From positions 1-64,000 of the forward strand of contig FMBT01000506.1 of assembly GCA_900095095.1 (NCBI GenBank): 64,000 nt of DNA, written 5' to 3'. The translations under genes and the position numbers were made by a program. Of this stretch, positions 46,007 to 57,360 are shown piece by piece. The notes under the pieces were generated by a model. That model searched no databases, had not been told where the DNA came from, and worked only from the letters and a program-made list of their open reading frames with translations. Source of the stretch: Fragilariopsis cylindrus CCMP1102 (Eukaryota > Bacillariophyta > Bacillariophyceae > Bacillariales > Bacillariaceae). The stretch's first letter is position 1; every line of letters starts with the position of its first letter.

Positions 46007-47484
46007 ATATTTCGATACTATGTAAAAGATTGTGTTAGTTAATAGAGCAAAAAATAATAATAATGGTTCAAACTGTTATGATCATAGCTGAACAAATGCA
46101 AGGATCGTTGTACAGTATCTTGTTTTGCACTGCTGTGACTGACTCACGCACTTTTGTGTCGTGGCGCGTGTTCCTGGCACGGGCGGGGTTCCAATTAGGG
46201 GGTGAAATCACGAAGCATAATTCCGATGACCCCAAATCAAGGTATGTCCATCCATCTCTTGATTGCTTCGTACTAGTACTACTGTAGTACGTTCTCACTC
46301 CAATGCACTTAGCTTTCCTTGCGTTGACATTTTATCGAAGTCTACTGCTAGTACTACTCTTTCAGATAGCACTGCTGCTGCTGCTGCTGCTGCTACTGCT
46401 ACTGCTACTGTTCATTTCGATAGTAGTACTGCAGTATCTGCAACTGGTATGGTGCTACATACATGTCACATCAGCAACAAAGGATCTGCTCAGTCCACAT
46501 CGTTCTACCAATAGATCTTTGGAACAGAAAGGATCATTGGTGGCGAGTAATTCAATATTCCTATAGCTATTATAACCATCATTACTGTCCTATTATTGTG
46601 TCATTCAAAATTGTTATTAGCAGCTAGCTGTATGTATCATACTACATTCCAGATTTTTCAAACTCTTCTTCTTTTTTCGCCTTCTTGATTAACAGGATTC
46701 AAGCTATAAGGGTTCTTGTGTCTGCTGTCATTAATTCTTCTTCTTCTTCTTCTTCTTCTTCTTCATCATCATCATCTGTCAGTGACAGTAGAAAGTTTGA
46801 AACTTCAGAAGAGGCAAATTGATAGCGGATGGAAGCGTTATTTTGATCTGCAGCGACAGTAAAAAGTTTAAGACTTCAGAAGTTACAGTACCAGGAGGAA
46901 GGTTCTTGGTGGTAAACAACGACATAATATTATCTGGACTTGCATTATTTGTATCAATTCCCCTGGAGTGATGAGTTGTGGTGGGTGATTTCGTGATTAT
47001 CGATTGTGCGCCTTTCGATCGCGCGAACCAAATAAAAATAAATCGACTTAATCGACTACATAAAAAACTATCTTGATCGGCGATACACACGATCAGGAGA
47101 TTCGACGTGATTATTGGCGATTGACTTTGGCGTCACTTACACAAGAATTAGATGAATAGAACAAATAAATGAGCCTATCGCTTACTTTGCATTCTTGTCT
47201 CTTTCGACGTTCCGAAGACGAGAATCTTCATTCAAATTCCTCCCTCTCCTTCCTTTTAAAATTTGAGTCGGTGTTGCATTGCCTCTCCAGTTTTATTCAT
47301 TAAAAGAAAGTCAGTCCAAAAGAGCCCGAAATCACAACTCAACTCTGCATTGCTACTACCACCACCCTATCTCATCTACTATAAAGAGACGTCCCGATTC
47401 ATTCATATCTCGTGCCTAGTAGTTGATCTGTCATATAAAGATTAATTAAACGTAGTAAAGTCTTATCGTATCATATCATACACA
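45966..47484. other. Divergent intergenic 1.5 kb
   Basis: Separates the SnoaL-like gene (minus) from the SGNH gene (plus). It holds (GTC)n at about 45970-46010, (CTG)n at about 46375-46400 and (TTC)n at about 46736-46766. The short frames over these repeats are not supported as genes. GAAACTTCAGA-type motifs near 46793-46815 and 46868-46885 form a short direct repeat. Confidence 0.5.
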
Positions 47485-49563
47485 ATGGGAATTTACGGAA
47501 AGTTAAAGAAAGCAGGGGCATCAGTTGCTTCTAGATCATCTCGGAAAGGAGAAGAATCTGTAGCAGCAGCGTCCCAACAATCATGGTACGCTCCACCGAC
47601 ATCTTACGATGTTGCTGATACGGATGTGATAGTAGTACCAACAACACCCGACAATGTCAACGTTCCAAGAAGCATGTCAGGAACTGGTAGTAACGGCAGT
47701 GATAACAGTAAAAAGAAGGCTCTACTTGAAGGAGAAGATCCTGAAATGGATGCAACAGAAGATGATCCATCGATAGTTAGTAAGGCATCCTCGTTCATTC
47801 TGAGTGTCTTTTCTGTCAACAATAGTACTATTGCCACCAATGTGTCGGGTGGTGATCTTGATTCTGTCCATAAAGAACTCAACGATAACGATGAGGAGAA
47901 CGATGAGGAGAAAAACATGGCAAGAAAGATGATGGAACAGTCCACCATGTGCTGTGCTTCAATGTTAGCATTTTGGTATGGACTCTCCAAGGTCGTACAG
48001 GTTTCGTTATTGGCAGGAGCCGCACTTGGTACTGTTGGCGTCGTTGCGATGGTGGCGTTCGGTGGACGTCCACCGGCATTCCCTGCTCACATCAACGTCG
48101 CGTTTGTTGGTAACTCGTACTTTTACGTGAATGATTTACCACGATTCGTTGAGAATATTGGGGATGGACATATTACACAAGATTCCGTTTTGCACAATTC
48201 AGCTAGTATCTTACAAATCATCATGACAGGAAATGGTATGTACAATAAGTGGGCAACGACAAAAGCTATGATCGGTGGTACTAAATTCGAAACGAACACA
48301 GGTAAAACTGCGTACCTGTACGATATGGGTGCATGCTCTGTCCCGCAACTCTTAACTGGACACGATCAGATGGTGACCAAGCAAAATGGATTAGGATCGT
48401 TCATCGATGACGGTGAAAATCCCTGCTTCCAAGATGACGCATACCGTCAATATGAAGAATCTTTTGACCTCAAAGATAAAGTTAAAGGGGGATGGGACTT
48501 CGTCGTTATTACCGATCAATCTAAGGTCATGGCTGTGGATGAAACCCGGCAGGAAACCCTTTCAGCATTTAATTACACGTACGGGCCATTACTGAAGAAG
48601 CACAATATTTCTCCGATCATCGTCCAACCTCATGCGTATTCAGCGAGTAGTGCTAACTCCACTAGTCTTTCGGATCTTGCCACATTCACCGCCCTAATCA
48701 TGGAGGGTGCAGAAATATACAAGAAATACCTTGGTAAACGTACCGGATGGTTCTCTACTGCACACGTCGCTCCTGTTGGGAACGCATTTGCTGCTATTTA
48801 CGAAGAATCTCCATACGATTTATACCCGAAATTATTTTTGGATGATGGTATCCACCCATCTGCATACGGAACTTTCGTCTACGGATGTGTCATTTATGCT
48901 ACCATGACTGGACACATGCCTAAATACAATCGTGTTGTCGTTGATGATATGGAAAACTCAGATATCTTCGCTACCGCAAGACGGTTACAAGCAACAACTT
49001 CCGTGGCTGGTTTCCCCACCAAAGACGAGGCTGCTATTTTATACAAGATCGTTAAGAAGGTTGCTCTCCGAGGGTACAAACCTAAGATGTTGAGAGGATT
49101 CCAAATTGAGTCAGACGCAGCCGATTTCTTAACGACGAACAATGACAACGGTGCCGCCTACCAGGGGGATTATCAAAGCTACAACCAATATAGCAACGGT
49201 GGAGGAGGAGGATCGTACAATGACTACTACCAAGATCAAGCATATGGTGGTGGTTACGATGGAGCATACGGAGGTAATGACGATGCCAACGCCCAACAAC
49301 AAAACCAGAATGGAGATGATAACAACGACTACAATGGCAATTATCAAAATAATGGCAATTATCAAAACAATGGCAATTATCAAAACAATGGCAACTACGA
49401 GAACGGAAATAACAATAACAATAACGGGAACTACAACAACAATGGAGCATACGGAGGTAATTATGGAAATGACGATAATAACGGAAATGACGATAATAAC
49501 GCTCAGCAACAGAACAATGGTAATGAAAATACCCAACAGTACTACTACAACAATGGAAACTAG
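47485..49563 (+). CDS. Membrane-anchored SGNH-hydrolase-like protein with Asn/Tyr/Gly-rich tail
   Basis: A 692-residue single exon from the ATG at 47485. The N-terminal 160 residues are polar and probably cytosolic. A hydrophobic helix (VVQVSLLAGAALGTVGVVAM, about 170-193) makes it type II. HINVAFVGNSYFYVNDLPRF carries the SGNH block I Gly-Asn-Ser (Ser about 211). FLDDGIHPSAYGTFVYG carries block V Asp-x-x-His (about 453-460). The lumenal domain therefore resembles GDSL/SGNH esterases, which often act on acetylated glycans. The tail from residue about 555 is Gly, Asn, Tyr and Gln rich. It contains four near-identical 18-bp repeats (49339-49404, unit GNYQNN), like structural cell-wall proteins. 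The substrate is unknown. Confidence 0.8.
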   Translation: MGIYGKLKKAGASVASRSSRKGEESVAAASQQSWYAPPTSYDVADTDVIVVPTTPDNVNVPRSMSGTGSNGSDNSKKKALLEGEDPEMDATEDDPSIVSKASSFILSVFSVNNSTIATNVSGGDLDSVHKELNDNDEENDEEKNMARKMMEQSTMCCASMLAFWYGLSKVVQVSLLAGAALGTVGVVAMVAFGGRPPAFPAHINVAFVGNSYFYVNDLPRFVENIGDGHITQDSVLHNSASILQIIMTGNGMYNKWATTKAMIGGTKFETNTGKTAYLYDMGACSVPQLLTGHDQMVTKQNGLGSFIDDGENPCFQDDAYRQYEESFDLKDKVKGGWDFVVITDQSKVMAVDETRQETLSAFNYTYGPLLKKHNISPIIVQPHAYSASSANSTSLSDLATFTALIMEGAEIYKKYLGKRTGWFSTAHVAPVGNAFAAIYEESPYDLYPKLFLDDGIHPSAYGTFVYGCVIYATMTGHMPKYNRVVVDDMENSDIFATARRLQATTSVAGFPTKDEAAILYKIVKKVALRGYKPKMLRGFQIESDAADFLTTNNDNGAAYQGDYQSYNQYSNGGGGGSYNDYYQDQAYGGGYDGAYGGNDDANAQQQNQNGDDNNDYNGNYQNNGNYQNNGNYQNNGNYENGNNNNNNGNYNNNGAYGGNYGNDDNNGNDDNNAQQQNNGNENTQQYYYNNGN

Positions 49564-49817
49564 TAAACTATGATAATGAGATGAACCAGAATCTCCTCTG
49601 GTTATATGTAAAAAATATATATATTACATATATATATATCTGTGAAGGAAAATGTACAAGTCAACACGCATAACGCACGCGCGATGGATAGTAATTATTA
49701 GATATAAAAATTTGTAGGACATTTTACATTTTGAATCTACCTACATACAATATAAAATACATTCCCAGTAGTCTATTATTATTATAGTTATCGATCGTTG
49801 TAACAACATGATGATGT

Positions 49818-52004
49818 TTAGATAAACTCCCCAGCAGTGGCTCCTATCGTCGTCGTAGTTTTGATCGTAGTCATAGCGATGCCGCTGCCATTAATCGAGT
49901 TTGAGTTGAAACTCAAGTTCGAATCATTATCGTCGCCATTGTCCGTATCAGTATTGTTTGTAATTCTGATTTCGACACCATCTAATGACGACGACGATGT
50001 CGGTCGACGATATTGCCTTCTTTGGATGATGCGTCTCTTCATCTTTTTCTTCTTCTTCTTCGTTTTCCCCATTAGGAAAGAGAATACAACCAGCACACCA
50101 ATAGCTATTACAACGGTACTAGCAGTAAGATACAAAATAATCCCACCATGATTTGTCTTCGGCTCCGATAGTTGTGACGACCTTCTTTCTTCGATGCATT
50201 GCATATATGCGTCTTTGGATATCGCTCGTAGGGTACATACCCACTTCACTTCACTGGATGTATTACTGTCAACCATGCCTCCGTCATCATCATCATCTTC
50301 ATAGGACGAATACACATGTTGCCGTTTTATAAATGTCTCAAATAATGACGAGGAATCATCACCTTCCGATGTATGATTGATGTTACTATTATTATCATTT
50401 ATTTCATTCTCAAATCGCGTTATAAGACTATCTAAACTGTTTGAAGATAAATCTGAAACATTGTATACATCAGTAAAACGTGGTAGTTGATTCCAAACCC
50501 AATTTTGATCGTCGTCGCCACCATCGTTGTCGTTATCGTCATTATCAACATCATTATTGATACTACCACTACTACTGCTACTGCTACTACTACTACTTAA
50601 ATTAAGATAATGAGTTGTGTAGTCGAGCAATGTACCCGATTCATTGTCATAATCAACGATGCGATAACTTGGATTGGAACCATATACTGGTGAAAGAGAA
50701 GAAGACATCAACAACGGAATAGAAAGAGAACTATTCCTTTTGTTGTTGTTGTTGTTGTTGTTGTTACCATCATTATTGTTATCAGCATCATCATCATCAT
50801 CATCGTAGTTGTAAGTTAATAACCGAAATTCTTCTGTGTGAATATGTCCAAATAAATGTCCTTGTATGATCGGAAAGTTGTTGTTGGTCGTCGTTGTACT
50901 ACTACTACTACTACTTGGTCGTTGTTGTTGTTGTTGTTGTTGTTGTTGCTGTTGTCGTTGAGCATGATTTTTTAAAATCGTTAGATATCGATCGACGTAT
51001 CGGTCCGACCATTGTTGAGAATGACGAAAGCTACCAATAGACGGGGGTATATGACCCACCATCCAAATAACAGTAATTTTAATTTTAGTAGAATCATTAT
51101 CATCATCGTCGTCGCCGTTATAAGAGCTACTAGTACTACTATTATTGTTCTGATCATCGCCACCAACAATTGCCTTCTGTAGCTGTGCTTCGATCCAACT
51201 AAATTGACCTAATGGATCATCATCATCATCATCATCATTATCTTCATCATCTCCACCAACAACATACGTCGGTTGATGATTCACTGAATATATGACAGTA
51301 TTGAGAGATAGAATAAGTATGGAGGAGGAGGATGTCGTTTGGATAATTCTAGAATAATAGCCACCATCCGCAAATGTTTGAGATTCCTCCTCCGATAAAA
51401 AACAGTCACTCAGTCCATCTCTCGCCATTGTCAACACTGTATTGGTACTGGTACTGGTACCATTGCTGCTGCTACTGCTGCTGCTGCTGTTGTTGACGTC
51501 AATGTAGTAATCGGGAGTCACGTCGTTATTACCTAAGACTGGGATGATGGGTACATTCGGAAATACTTTTCGGATCGAACGAATCGATGTTGAAAGGACG
51601 GTCCTGGTAAAAGAAATTGGTCCATCATCGAGGATGATATCACTGTCACCACTGGTAGTATTTTGTTGGGTCAATGATAGTTTTGACGAAGACAAAGACG
51701 AAAACAACTCATCTGTTCCGTGACGAACAATATCACCCGTAATCAATATGAAATCAATTTTTGGTGCTATTGCTGTTGCATTATTGCTGTTAGCACCATT
51801 CTTTCCTGCTGCACTTTGAAGAGAGGAGTCGAGTAATGAAATAGGTGAATCACATCCCGATCGTCCAACTGGATAATTAAGTAAAGTTTCATTTTGTGTA
51901 CAGTTACCGATATCCTCGCTCATCGAATTGTGATGCGTGACAGCAAATTCGGTACCATAGAATGGATCTACATGTAAATCACTCAACCACAAGAAGTGTC
52001 CCAT
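49818..52004 (-). CDS. Calcineurin-like phosphoesterase, acid sphingomyelinase-like, with C-terminal membrane anchor
   Basis: A 728-residue single exon from the ATG at 52004. Metal-site motifs in order are FLWLSDLHVD (Asp9, His11), FILITGDIVRHG, VPIIPVLGNNDVTPDYY, VGHIPPSIGS and HLFGHIHTEEFR. This is the acid sphingomyelinase/SMPDL and endopolyphosphatase-type branch of the family. Two Cys near residues 35 and 50 fit its disulphide-bonded N-terminal part. Asp, Asn, Gln and Ser runs are inserted in surface loops. A hydrophobic helix near residue 635 (YLTASTVVIAIGVLVVFSFL) with a Lys/Arg-rich stop-transfer indicates a lumenal or extracellular enzyme. No signal peptide precedes the catalytic domain, so an upstream exon may be missing. 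Confidence 0.85.
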   Translation of the reverse strand: MGHFLWLSDLHVDPFYGTEFAVTHHNSMSEDIGNCTQNETLLNYPVGRSGCDSPISLLDSSLQSAAGKNGANSNNATAIAPKIDFILITGDIVRHGTDELFSSLSSSKLSLTQQNTTSGDSDIILDDGPISFTRTVLSTSIRSIRKVFPNVPIIPVLGNNDVTPDYYIDVNNSSSSSSSSNGTSTSTNTVLTMARDGLSDCFLSEEESQTFADGGYYSRIIQTTSSSSILILSLNTVIYSVNHQPTYVVGGDDEDNDDDDDDDPLGQFSWIEAQLQKAIVGGDDQNNNSSTSSSYNGDDDDDNDSTKIKITVIWMVGHIPPSIGSFRHSQQWSDRYVDRYLTILKNHAQRQQQQQQQQQQQRPSSSSSSTTTTNNNFPIIQGHLFGHIHTEEFRLLTYNYDDDDDDADNNNDGNNNNNNNNKRNSSLSIPLLMSSSLSPVYGSNPSYRIVDYDNESGTLLDYTTHYLNLSSSSSSSSSSGSINNDVDNDDNDNDGGDDDQNWVWNQLPRFTDVYNVSDLSSNSLDSLITRFENEINDNNSNINHTSEGDDSSSLFETFIKRQHVYSSYEDDDDDGGMVDSNTSSEVKWVCTLRAISKDAYMQCIEERRSSQLSEPKTNHGGIILYLTASTVVIAIGVLVVFSFLMGKTKKKKKKMKRRIIQRRQYRRPTSSSSLDGVEIRITNNTDTDNGDDNDSNLSFNSNSINGSGIAMTTIKTTTTIGATAGEFI

Positions 52005-52459
52005 GATTGATGATTGTAAAATATTACTTGGAGATTCCTTCTTTTTTTTGGGGGGCGCCTATAACAGTAGATTCGATTCCGACCGTTAGTTCGCCGTATT
52101 CAAACTAAGGTAGGGCTACCAGGCAATCACCACACTACTGTACCGTGTTCGGTCTTGGCTCTTATAGTATTTAGGAAACGACCTGCTTTAGCATCGGTCT
52201 AGGACGTTATATGATACTCCTAGTATTTTCACGTCATGGTCGATTGAAAAATGATAGTTTCTGCCCAAGAATACTTCTGAAGTAGTTAAGCACAGAAGAG
52301 GAGAAAAGAAGAAGATGCACAGAAGATTCCTGTGTTTAAATAACGTGCGAAAATTTTAAAAAAAATACGATTAGTGTGTATTTTCCCGTAGACTCGATTA
52401 CTATGCACGACTGGGTTTTCTTCGCTCACAACTAAAAGATCCAATCCTCACAACTACTT

Positions 52460-52493
52460 TTTTGACACCTTTCGCTCATGAAAGGTGTCAAAA
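52460..52493. repeat. Perfect 13-bp inverted repeat, 8-nt loop
   Basis: Arms TTTTGACACCTTT (52460-52472) and AAAGGTGTCAAAA (52481-52493) surround CGCTCATG. It lies between the divergent phosphoesterase and pyroglutamyl-peptidase genes, about 210 bp before the latter, so it could be a paired transcription-factor site. Confidence 0.9.
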
Positions 52494-52702
52494 GGTGCAC
52501 CTAACTTACTATTATCAGCTTCTTGGAAAAATAACAATCAAATGCAACGACAAGATGTACAATAGTCTCACACTATTGTAGGACGACAAGTATAGCAATC
52601 TATTTACCTTTAACGACGACGACGACAGAAAGAGGACGACAACAGAAAGAGAGAGAGAGAGAGAGAGAGCGACGAATTACTGATACACAGAAAGAAAATA
52701 AT

Positions 52703-53511
52703 ATGGTATTTAAGGTTTTAGTGACAGGCTTCGGCCCGTATGGCAAGACCAAGATCAATCCAAGTTTGTCGGTGATTCGAAATCTTGCTGAAGAGTGCAA
52801 TGAGAATGGCATTCTAATAATTGACAACTGCGGCAATAACATCTGTCGAGACGACAACAAAGACGAAGATGAAGACGATGGCAACAACAACGGCGTTGTA
52901 CAAGTCCAAGTGATCGCGAAACAGGTGACTTGTGAATTTAACAAATGTATTCAGGAAACCGAATCCTTCGTTTCCAAATTTGCACCGGATGCTGTGATTA
53001 TGATCGGAGAGTATCCTGGTCGGTCGATGGTCACACTAGAGAGAATCGCCATCAATTATAATGATTCGACTCGATATGGAATATCGGACGAAGCGGGATA
53101 TGCACCTCAGGGCACTCCTGTTGTGACAGGTGGACCTGCCGCTTATTTTTCCTCTTTACCACTACGAAGGATCGTAAAGGATCTGCGTTCGGCGGGAGTA
53201 CCAGCCGATATTTCGGGTGATGCGGGAACATTACTGTGTAATCACCTGATGTATGGAATTCTCCATTACTTACAACAACAACAACAAAACGTTAGTAGTA
53301 TTCCACCCGCTGGTTGGGTACACCTCCCGCACTACCAGAAATGGCCTCCCGTGAAGAAAATCTTGGTATGCCATCCATGACGGCAGAATTATCCACAAAA
53401 GCAGTACGGTGTATTATTTATTCTATTTTCCAACAAGAATTGATTCGTCATCAAGCTGGTGGTGATAAACAAGATATTGACGAACCTATCAAAAGTCGTT
53501 TACTTGTTTGA
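52703..53511 (+). CDS. Pyroglutamyl-peptidase I (peptidase C15)
   Basis: The ATG at 52703 opens MVFKVLVTGFGPYGKTKINP, the GFGPF-type start of the family. The catalytic triad residues are visible as Glu in GRSMVTLERIAIN, Cys in DAGTLLCNHLMYG and His in GWVHLP. The enzyme removes N-terminal pyroglutamate from peptides in the cytosol. An Asp/Asn-rich insertion (nt about 52840-52895) enlarges an N-terminal loop. Right after the catalytic His, at about 53322-53330, the frame changes by one base. The expected continuation ALPEMASREENLGMPSMTAE runs on to a stop at 53511. Together the length is close to the family norm of 210-230 residues plus the insertion. Confidence 0.88.
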
Positions 53512-53730
53512 GATAAAGAGTTTTTCGGCTTTTTCCAAGATTTGTGTATAGATTATTTCTCTTAATTTTATCTGATGTACGATGGCGGTCGCGATTATAT
53601 CAGCACAAAGTATCCCAAACTATCCATTCAATTTTTGGGCAATAAATATAAATAACGTATAGATACTTAAAATGATCTGGCGAAGCAAATACACGTATCA
53701 TCATCATCATCATCAACAACAACAGCAACA

Positions 53731-55042
53731 TCAACTATCAATAGAGGATTGCCATAATTTGGCCACCGCACCACCACCACCACCACCTTCACTACTTTCC
53801 TTTTTTTCCTCTCTTTCAATCGATAATAAAATTTCACGATTATTGTTACCGATGAATTCTGTCACCGCTTCACCTGCCTTTTCGACTACATTGGTAGAGA
53901 CAATTGAAATTAAGGGATACGGGGATCGTTTTTTCATAATTTAATGCGCCATATTCATCATCATCAGATTCAGCAAATTGCCAATCCGGATGAAAGGGTG
54001 CAATGATAACATCGTCACAGTCTTCGGACCAATTATCTTCCAGATCATTAAACCAATCAAGAAAATCAATAAAGGAGGATGTTGTTGTTGTTGTGATCGC
54101 CTGCGGATTTCTTTCATTATCATTATCACTAGTATTGTTGTCATCATTCGATAGAAAGATCACAAATAAATAGCGGCTCGTTCCAACATGTCATTATTAT
54201 TATTATTATTATGAAGTATCTCAGTTTGAAACCTCTTCGCAACATCATCTACTATTCTCCTGTTTCGATATTCTTCTTCTAATTGTAGTTGTGTGGTGGA
54301 TACTACTGACTGTGACGACGACGACGACGACGACGACGCTGTTGTTGGTGGTGGTACTGGTGGTATACTAATTGTTATCGGTGGCACTAAAAAGAATCGT
54401 ATCGCACCTTTGTTTGTAAACTAGCTTTGGCAAAGGGACATAACTCCAGTTTCATGACAAATTCGTTACACCAATTCATGGTTTTTTTGGTAATAACAGT
54501 CACAGCATGGGGATCCATACTACTAGTATTATCGGAGGAATCATCAATGCAGTCATTATCAATGCTGTGGTCCTTAGTATTCGAATGAGGAAGAAAACGT
54601 CGCCATTTCACAATGACATTTCTCCATCATTGTAGCCATCAAAGTCATCCTCATTGAAGTTGTATTCATCATTATATTCAAAACCACTATCTTCCCAAAT
54701 AAACACAAAGTCATTATCACTTCTACTATTCTTCTCCTTATTACTATTATTTTCGTCGACGTCCTCGTTGCCTTCTTCCACTTCATCTAGTGCTAGAAGT
54801 TTCGAAACAAAAAGCTTCGTCGACTTTCTGTTATTATTACTAATATTGTTATAGTTATAGTTGTCCCCCGATAGCGGACGATAATAACAATGATTATTAG
54901 GATGGCTGCTTCTTACATTATTACTCCTTATATTATTCTTCGCAATTTGAAAGGACGCAACAGAATATGAACATGCGATGACAAATAACAGCAATAACCA
55001 CAACAATAGTCGAGAGTGTGCCGATTGATCCAATATTATCAT
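53731..55042 (-). CDS. DUF1415-family protein, probably plastid or secretory, frame interrupted
   Basis: The ATG at 55042 gives a signal-like helix (LLLWLLLLFVIACSYS) then VASF|QIA, a possible plastid presequence. Conserved DUF1415 boxes occur in order down the minus strand: WCNEFVMKLELCPFAKASL, AIRFFLV, FIDFLDWFNDLEDNW, VIIAPFHPDWQFAESDDDEY and RSPYPLISIVSTNVVEKAG. They are spread over several frames. Changes lie near 54608-54613 and 54160-54165 (both at TTGTGA), near 54405, and at an A-run near 53935. Between the boxes are Ser, Asp, Asn and Thr runs. DUF1415 is widespread in bacteria and plastid-bearing eukaryotes and has no known activity. It is either a decaying gene or a good gene with assembly indels. 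Confidence 0.7.
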
Positions 55043-55049
55043 CTGTCTC

Positions 55050-55062
55050 TCTTTCTTTCTTC

Positions 55063-55104
<42 letters not shown>

Positions 55105-55105
55105 C
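55050..55105. repeat. (TTTC)n microsatellite
   Basis: About twelve TTTC units just upstream of the DUF1415 start, in its 5' flank. Confidence 0.95.
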
Positions 55106-55166
55106 TCTCGAGCTAGGACTACAGTAGGGGCAGCTAGCTCAGATTATCTAATTTTGTTTCTTTCTG

Positions 55167-55395
55167 TACACTGTAATTATTTGGCTGATGTCGGGTAAAC
55201 ATGTCAATGAACTAATAATTGATTGCTCTATGGCTAGTGAGCTATTGGTCTATCAATAAAATGGAATGATGGAATGATGGCATGATGGCCATGATTTCAT
55301 GATTTTGAGAGATGGAATCAATCAGATCTGATGCATCAGTACGGTACGCGTTCTTTTGATTTTGATGATTGATTGATGATTGATTTCGATTTCAT
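55167..55395 (+). repeat. Left copy of a diverged direct repeat
   Basis: About 225 bp starting TACACTGTAATTATTTGGCT, repeated with small indels at 57361-57563 in the same orientation. The two copies bracket the ankyrin-like gene. The right copy starts about 37 bp past that gene's stop, so the left copy is probably the 3' flank of a lost tandem gene copy. Confidence 0.9.
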
Positions 55396-55701
55396 ACGGA
55401 TGGCTGGCCAGTCCTGAACCTCTCAGCCATTTTGTGAATTCTTAATAATCTTGAGGTGGCGAAATATTTTTCAAAATAATTTTTGGGTTTGGGGTTTGGG
55501 GCGTGCATTTTGTTTAATTTTATTATATTTATTCAAGAAGGGGAAAAGTAAGATTCCATTTAGAAATAAAGCTAACATACGACTTGTAGCACTTATTATT
55601 TGTTATTTGTTATTTTTTTCTGCGCGTGTAGGATTGTAGGATTGTAGGATTAATTGAATTCGGGAATCATTCAGTACTACGACCTCCAAGTAACGATCGA
55701 C

Positions 55702-55841
55702 GCCTATTACGGTGTGCGCCAGCTTTATTTTTATTAAAATAATAAAATAATATTTGAATGAACACAAATAAAAGAGAAAACAGACGGTGTCAGGCGCGTC
55801 ATTTTTAAGAATCAATATTTTTTTTCTACACCGTAATAGGC
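55702..55841. mobile_element. MITE-like element with perfect 14-bp terminal inverted repeats
   Basis: GCCTATTACGGTGT at 55702-55715 is the exact reverse complement of 55828-55841. The 140-bp body is AT-rich with no coding capacity. It lies about 200 bp before the ankyrin-like gene. The target duplication is unclear. Confidence 0.6.
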
Positions 55842-56047
55842 ATAACTGTACACACAAATAATAATAGCCGAAGTAAGTACAGTATAACAGCCACCAAGCA
55901 CAAAGCCACAAACATATTATATTATATTATATCCACCAAACGACGACGACGACGACGACGACGACAGACATCGACTACATATCGATAGCAGCACAAATAT
56001 AGCACGAAGCAAAAACTCACTCACGACGCACGAAAGATAAGGAGCTA

Positions 56048-57323
56048 ATGGACGATCATCCCAATATTGATAATAACGAAGACGATGAGCAGCAGCAAGA
56101 AGCGCAAGCGGAGGAACAGGAACACATCGATGCTGCTGCTGCTATTGCCGCTGCTGCCGAAACTAAGCAAAGACATTTGAAGATAGATTTGGTCCTTGAA
56201 AGAAAAGAAAAATTTCCTTTCCGGAACAGAAATAAAATTGATGGATTGATTCAGGAATTCCTGGAAAAATTAGGGAATGATATCCATGATATGCTTTTTG
56301 AAAATGAATTTGCTGGAGCTGATACTTATGATGGTTTAGATAGTGATCGTGATACAGAAGAGGAAGTAGAGACTGCTATACGGTTCTTCCCTGAAGTATT
56401 ATCAAGAAGAAAACCTTTTTCCGAAGGACGTCTTTACTATCCAATTCAAGCACTCACACTTGTACACGATGTACACAACGATGATGGCAATTGGCAATGC
56501 AACGTGAAGACTGTATGTTCATCCCTATCGTAGCTAGACTAGCAATTGAGTTCGACTTATTTGAGGAAGACAAGAGGGAGGATTATTATGCCTAGATAGA
56601 GATGGCTATAATGTTCTGCAGCATCTCATGCTTACTGTTGAGACCATTGTGGAAAATTTGGAAGAAAAATACAGAGTTATTGATGATAAATATCTACAAG
56701 TTTTGATACAATTAAGAAAATTGGGTCTTCTAAAGAAAGAAGATATTCAAAGGTATGACCTTTTGCACTACTTGTGCAGAGTTGATTACTTTGCAGAAAA
56801 GAGGCTTAGGTTCTTGGTCGAATGGGATCCAAATGCATTAACACAAACTGATATATTCGGACAACGTGTCAATGCACCTACCATCCAAGGATTCCAATTC
56901 GTATTCGAATACGGAATTCGTTATTTTCCCAACAAGAAAGGAATTAGTCTCCTGTTCCACAAACCGAACTCTTTGCTGACAACATTCCGATATGCTTGTG
57001 GAAAATTCGATTACAACGATGTGATGAATGTCATAGAGGATACTCTTGCACGATATTCAAGCACACCAATTAATAGTGCGGATGCAGTATTATCTGCAGC
57101 TATTGATGAGACTGTTCATTTAGACGGTGTGTATTTTCTGTTACGGAGAGAACCTGATATGTTACAGAAACTTTTATCGTCCTCGCCATCAGCATCAACG
57201 TCAACGTCAACGGCAGTAGCAGATTGCGATATCAATATCAATAGCAATATCAATAATGATACAACCGATGAGGTGAATTCGCGAAAAGAAAAAGATCGTA
57301 AATGTAAGAGACATATTGATTAG
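56048..57323 (+). CDS. Ankyrin-like member of an expanded diatom protein family
   Basis: The ATG at 56048 opens an acidic/Gln N-terminus. The core reads TAIRFFPEVLSRRKPFSEGR, YYPIQALTLVHDV, FIPIVARLAIEFDLFEED, GLLCLDRDGYNVLQHLM and RYDLLHYLCRVDYFAEKR. This is a helical repeat pattern I associate with large lineage-specific families in pennate diatoms; it is loosely ankyrin-like, and its function is unknown. Two one-base frame changes (about 56510-56520 and 56565-56580) separate the first frame from the last. The short linking sequence is only meaningful in the middle frame. A Ser/Thr/Asn-rich tail ends at 57323. Direct repeats on either side suggest tandem duplication. Confidence 0.65.
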
Positions 57324-57360
57324 ACTGAAATCGGTTTGAAACTTCTAATGCGTGTGGCAG

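Noticed and set aside
46063-46566. Plus-strand frames between the SnoaL and SGNH genes
   Set aside because: Driven by CTG and CTA repeats and lacking conserved features.
49082-49573. Several long frames overlapping the SGNH protein tail
   Set aside because: Produced by the 18-bp AAT/GGC repeats; not independent genes.
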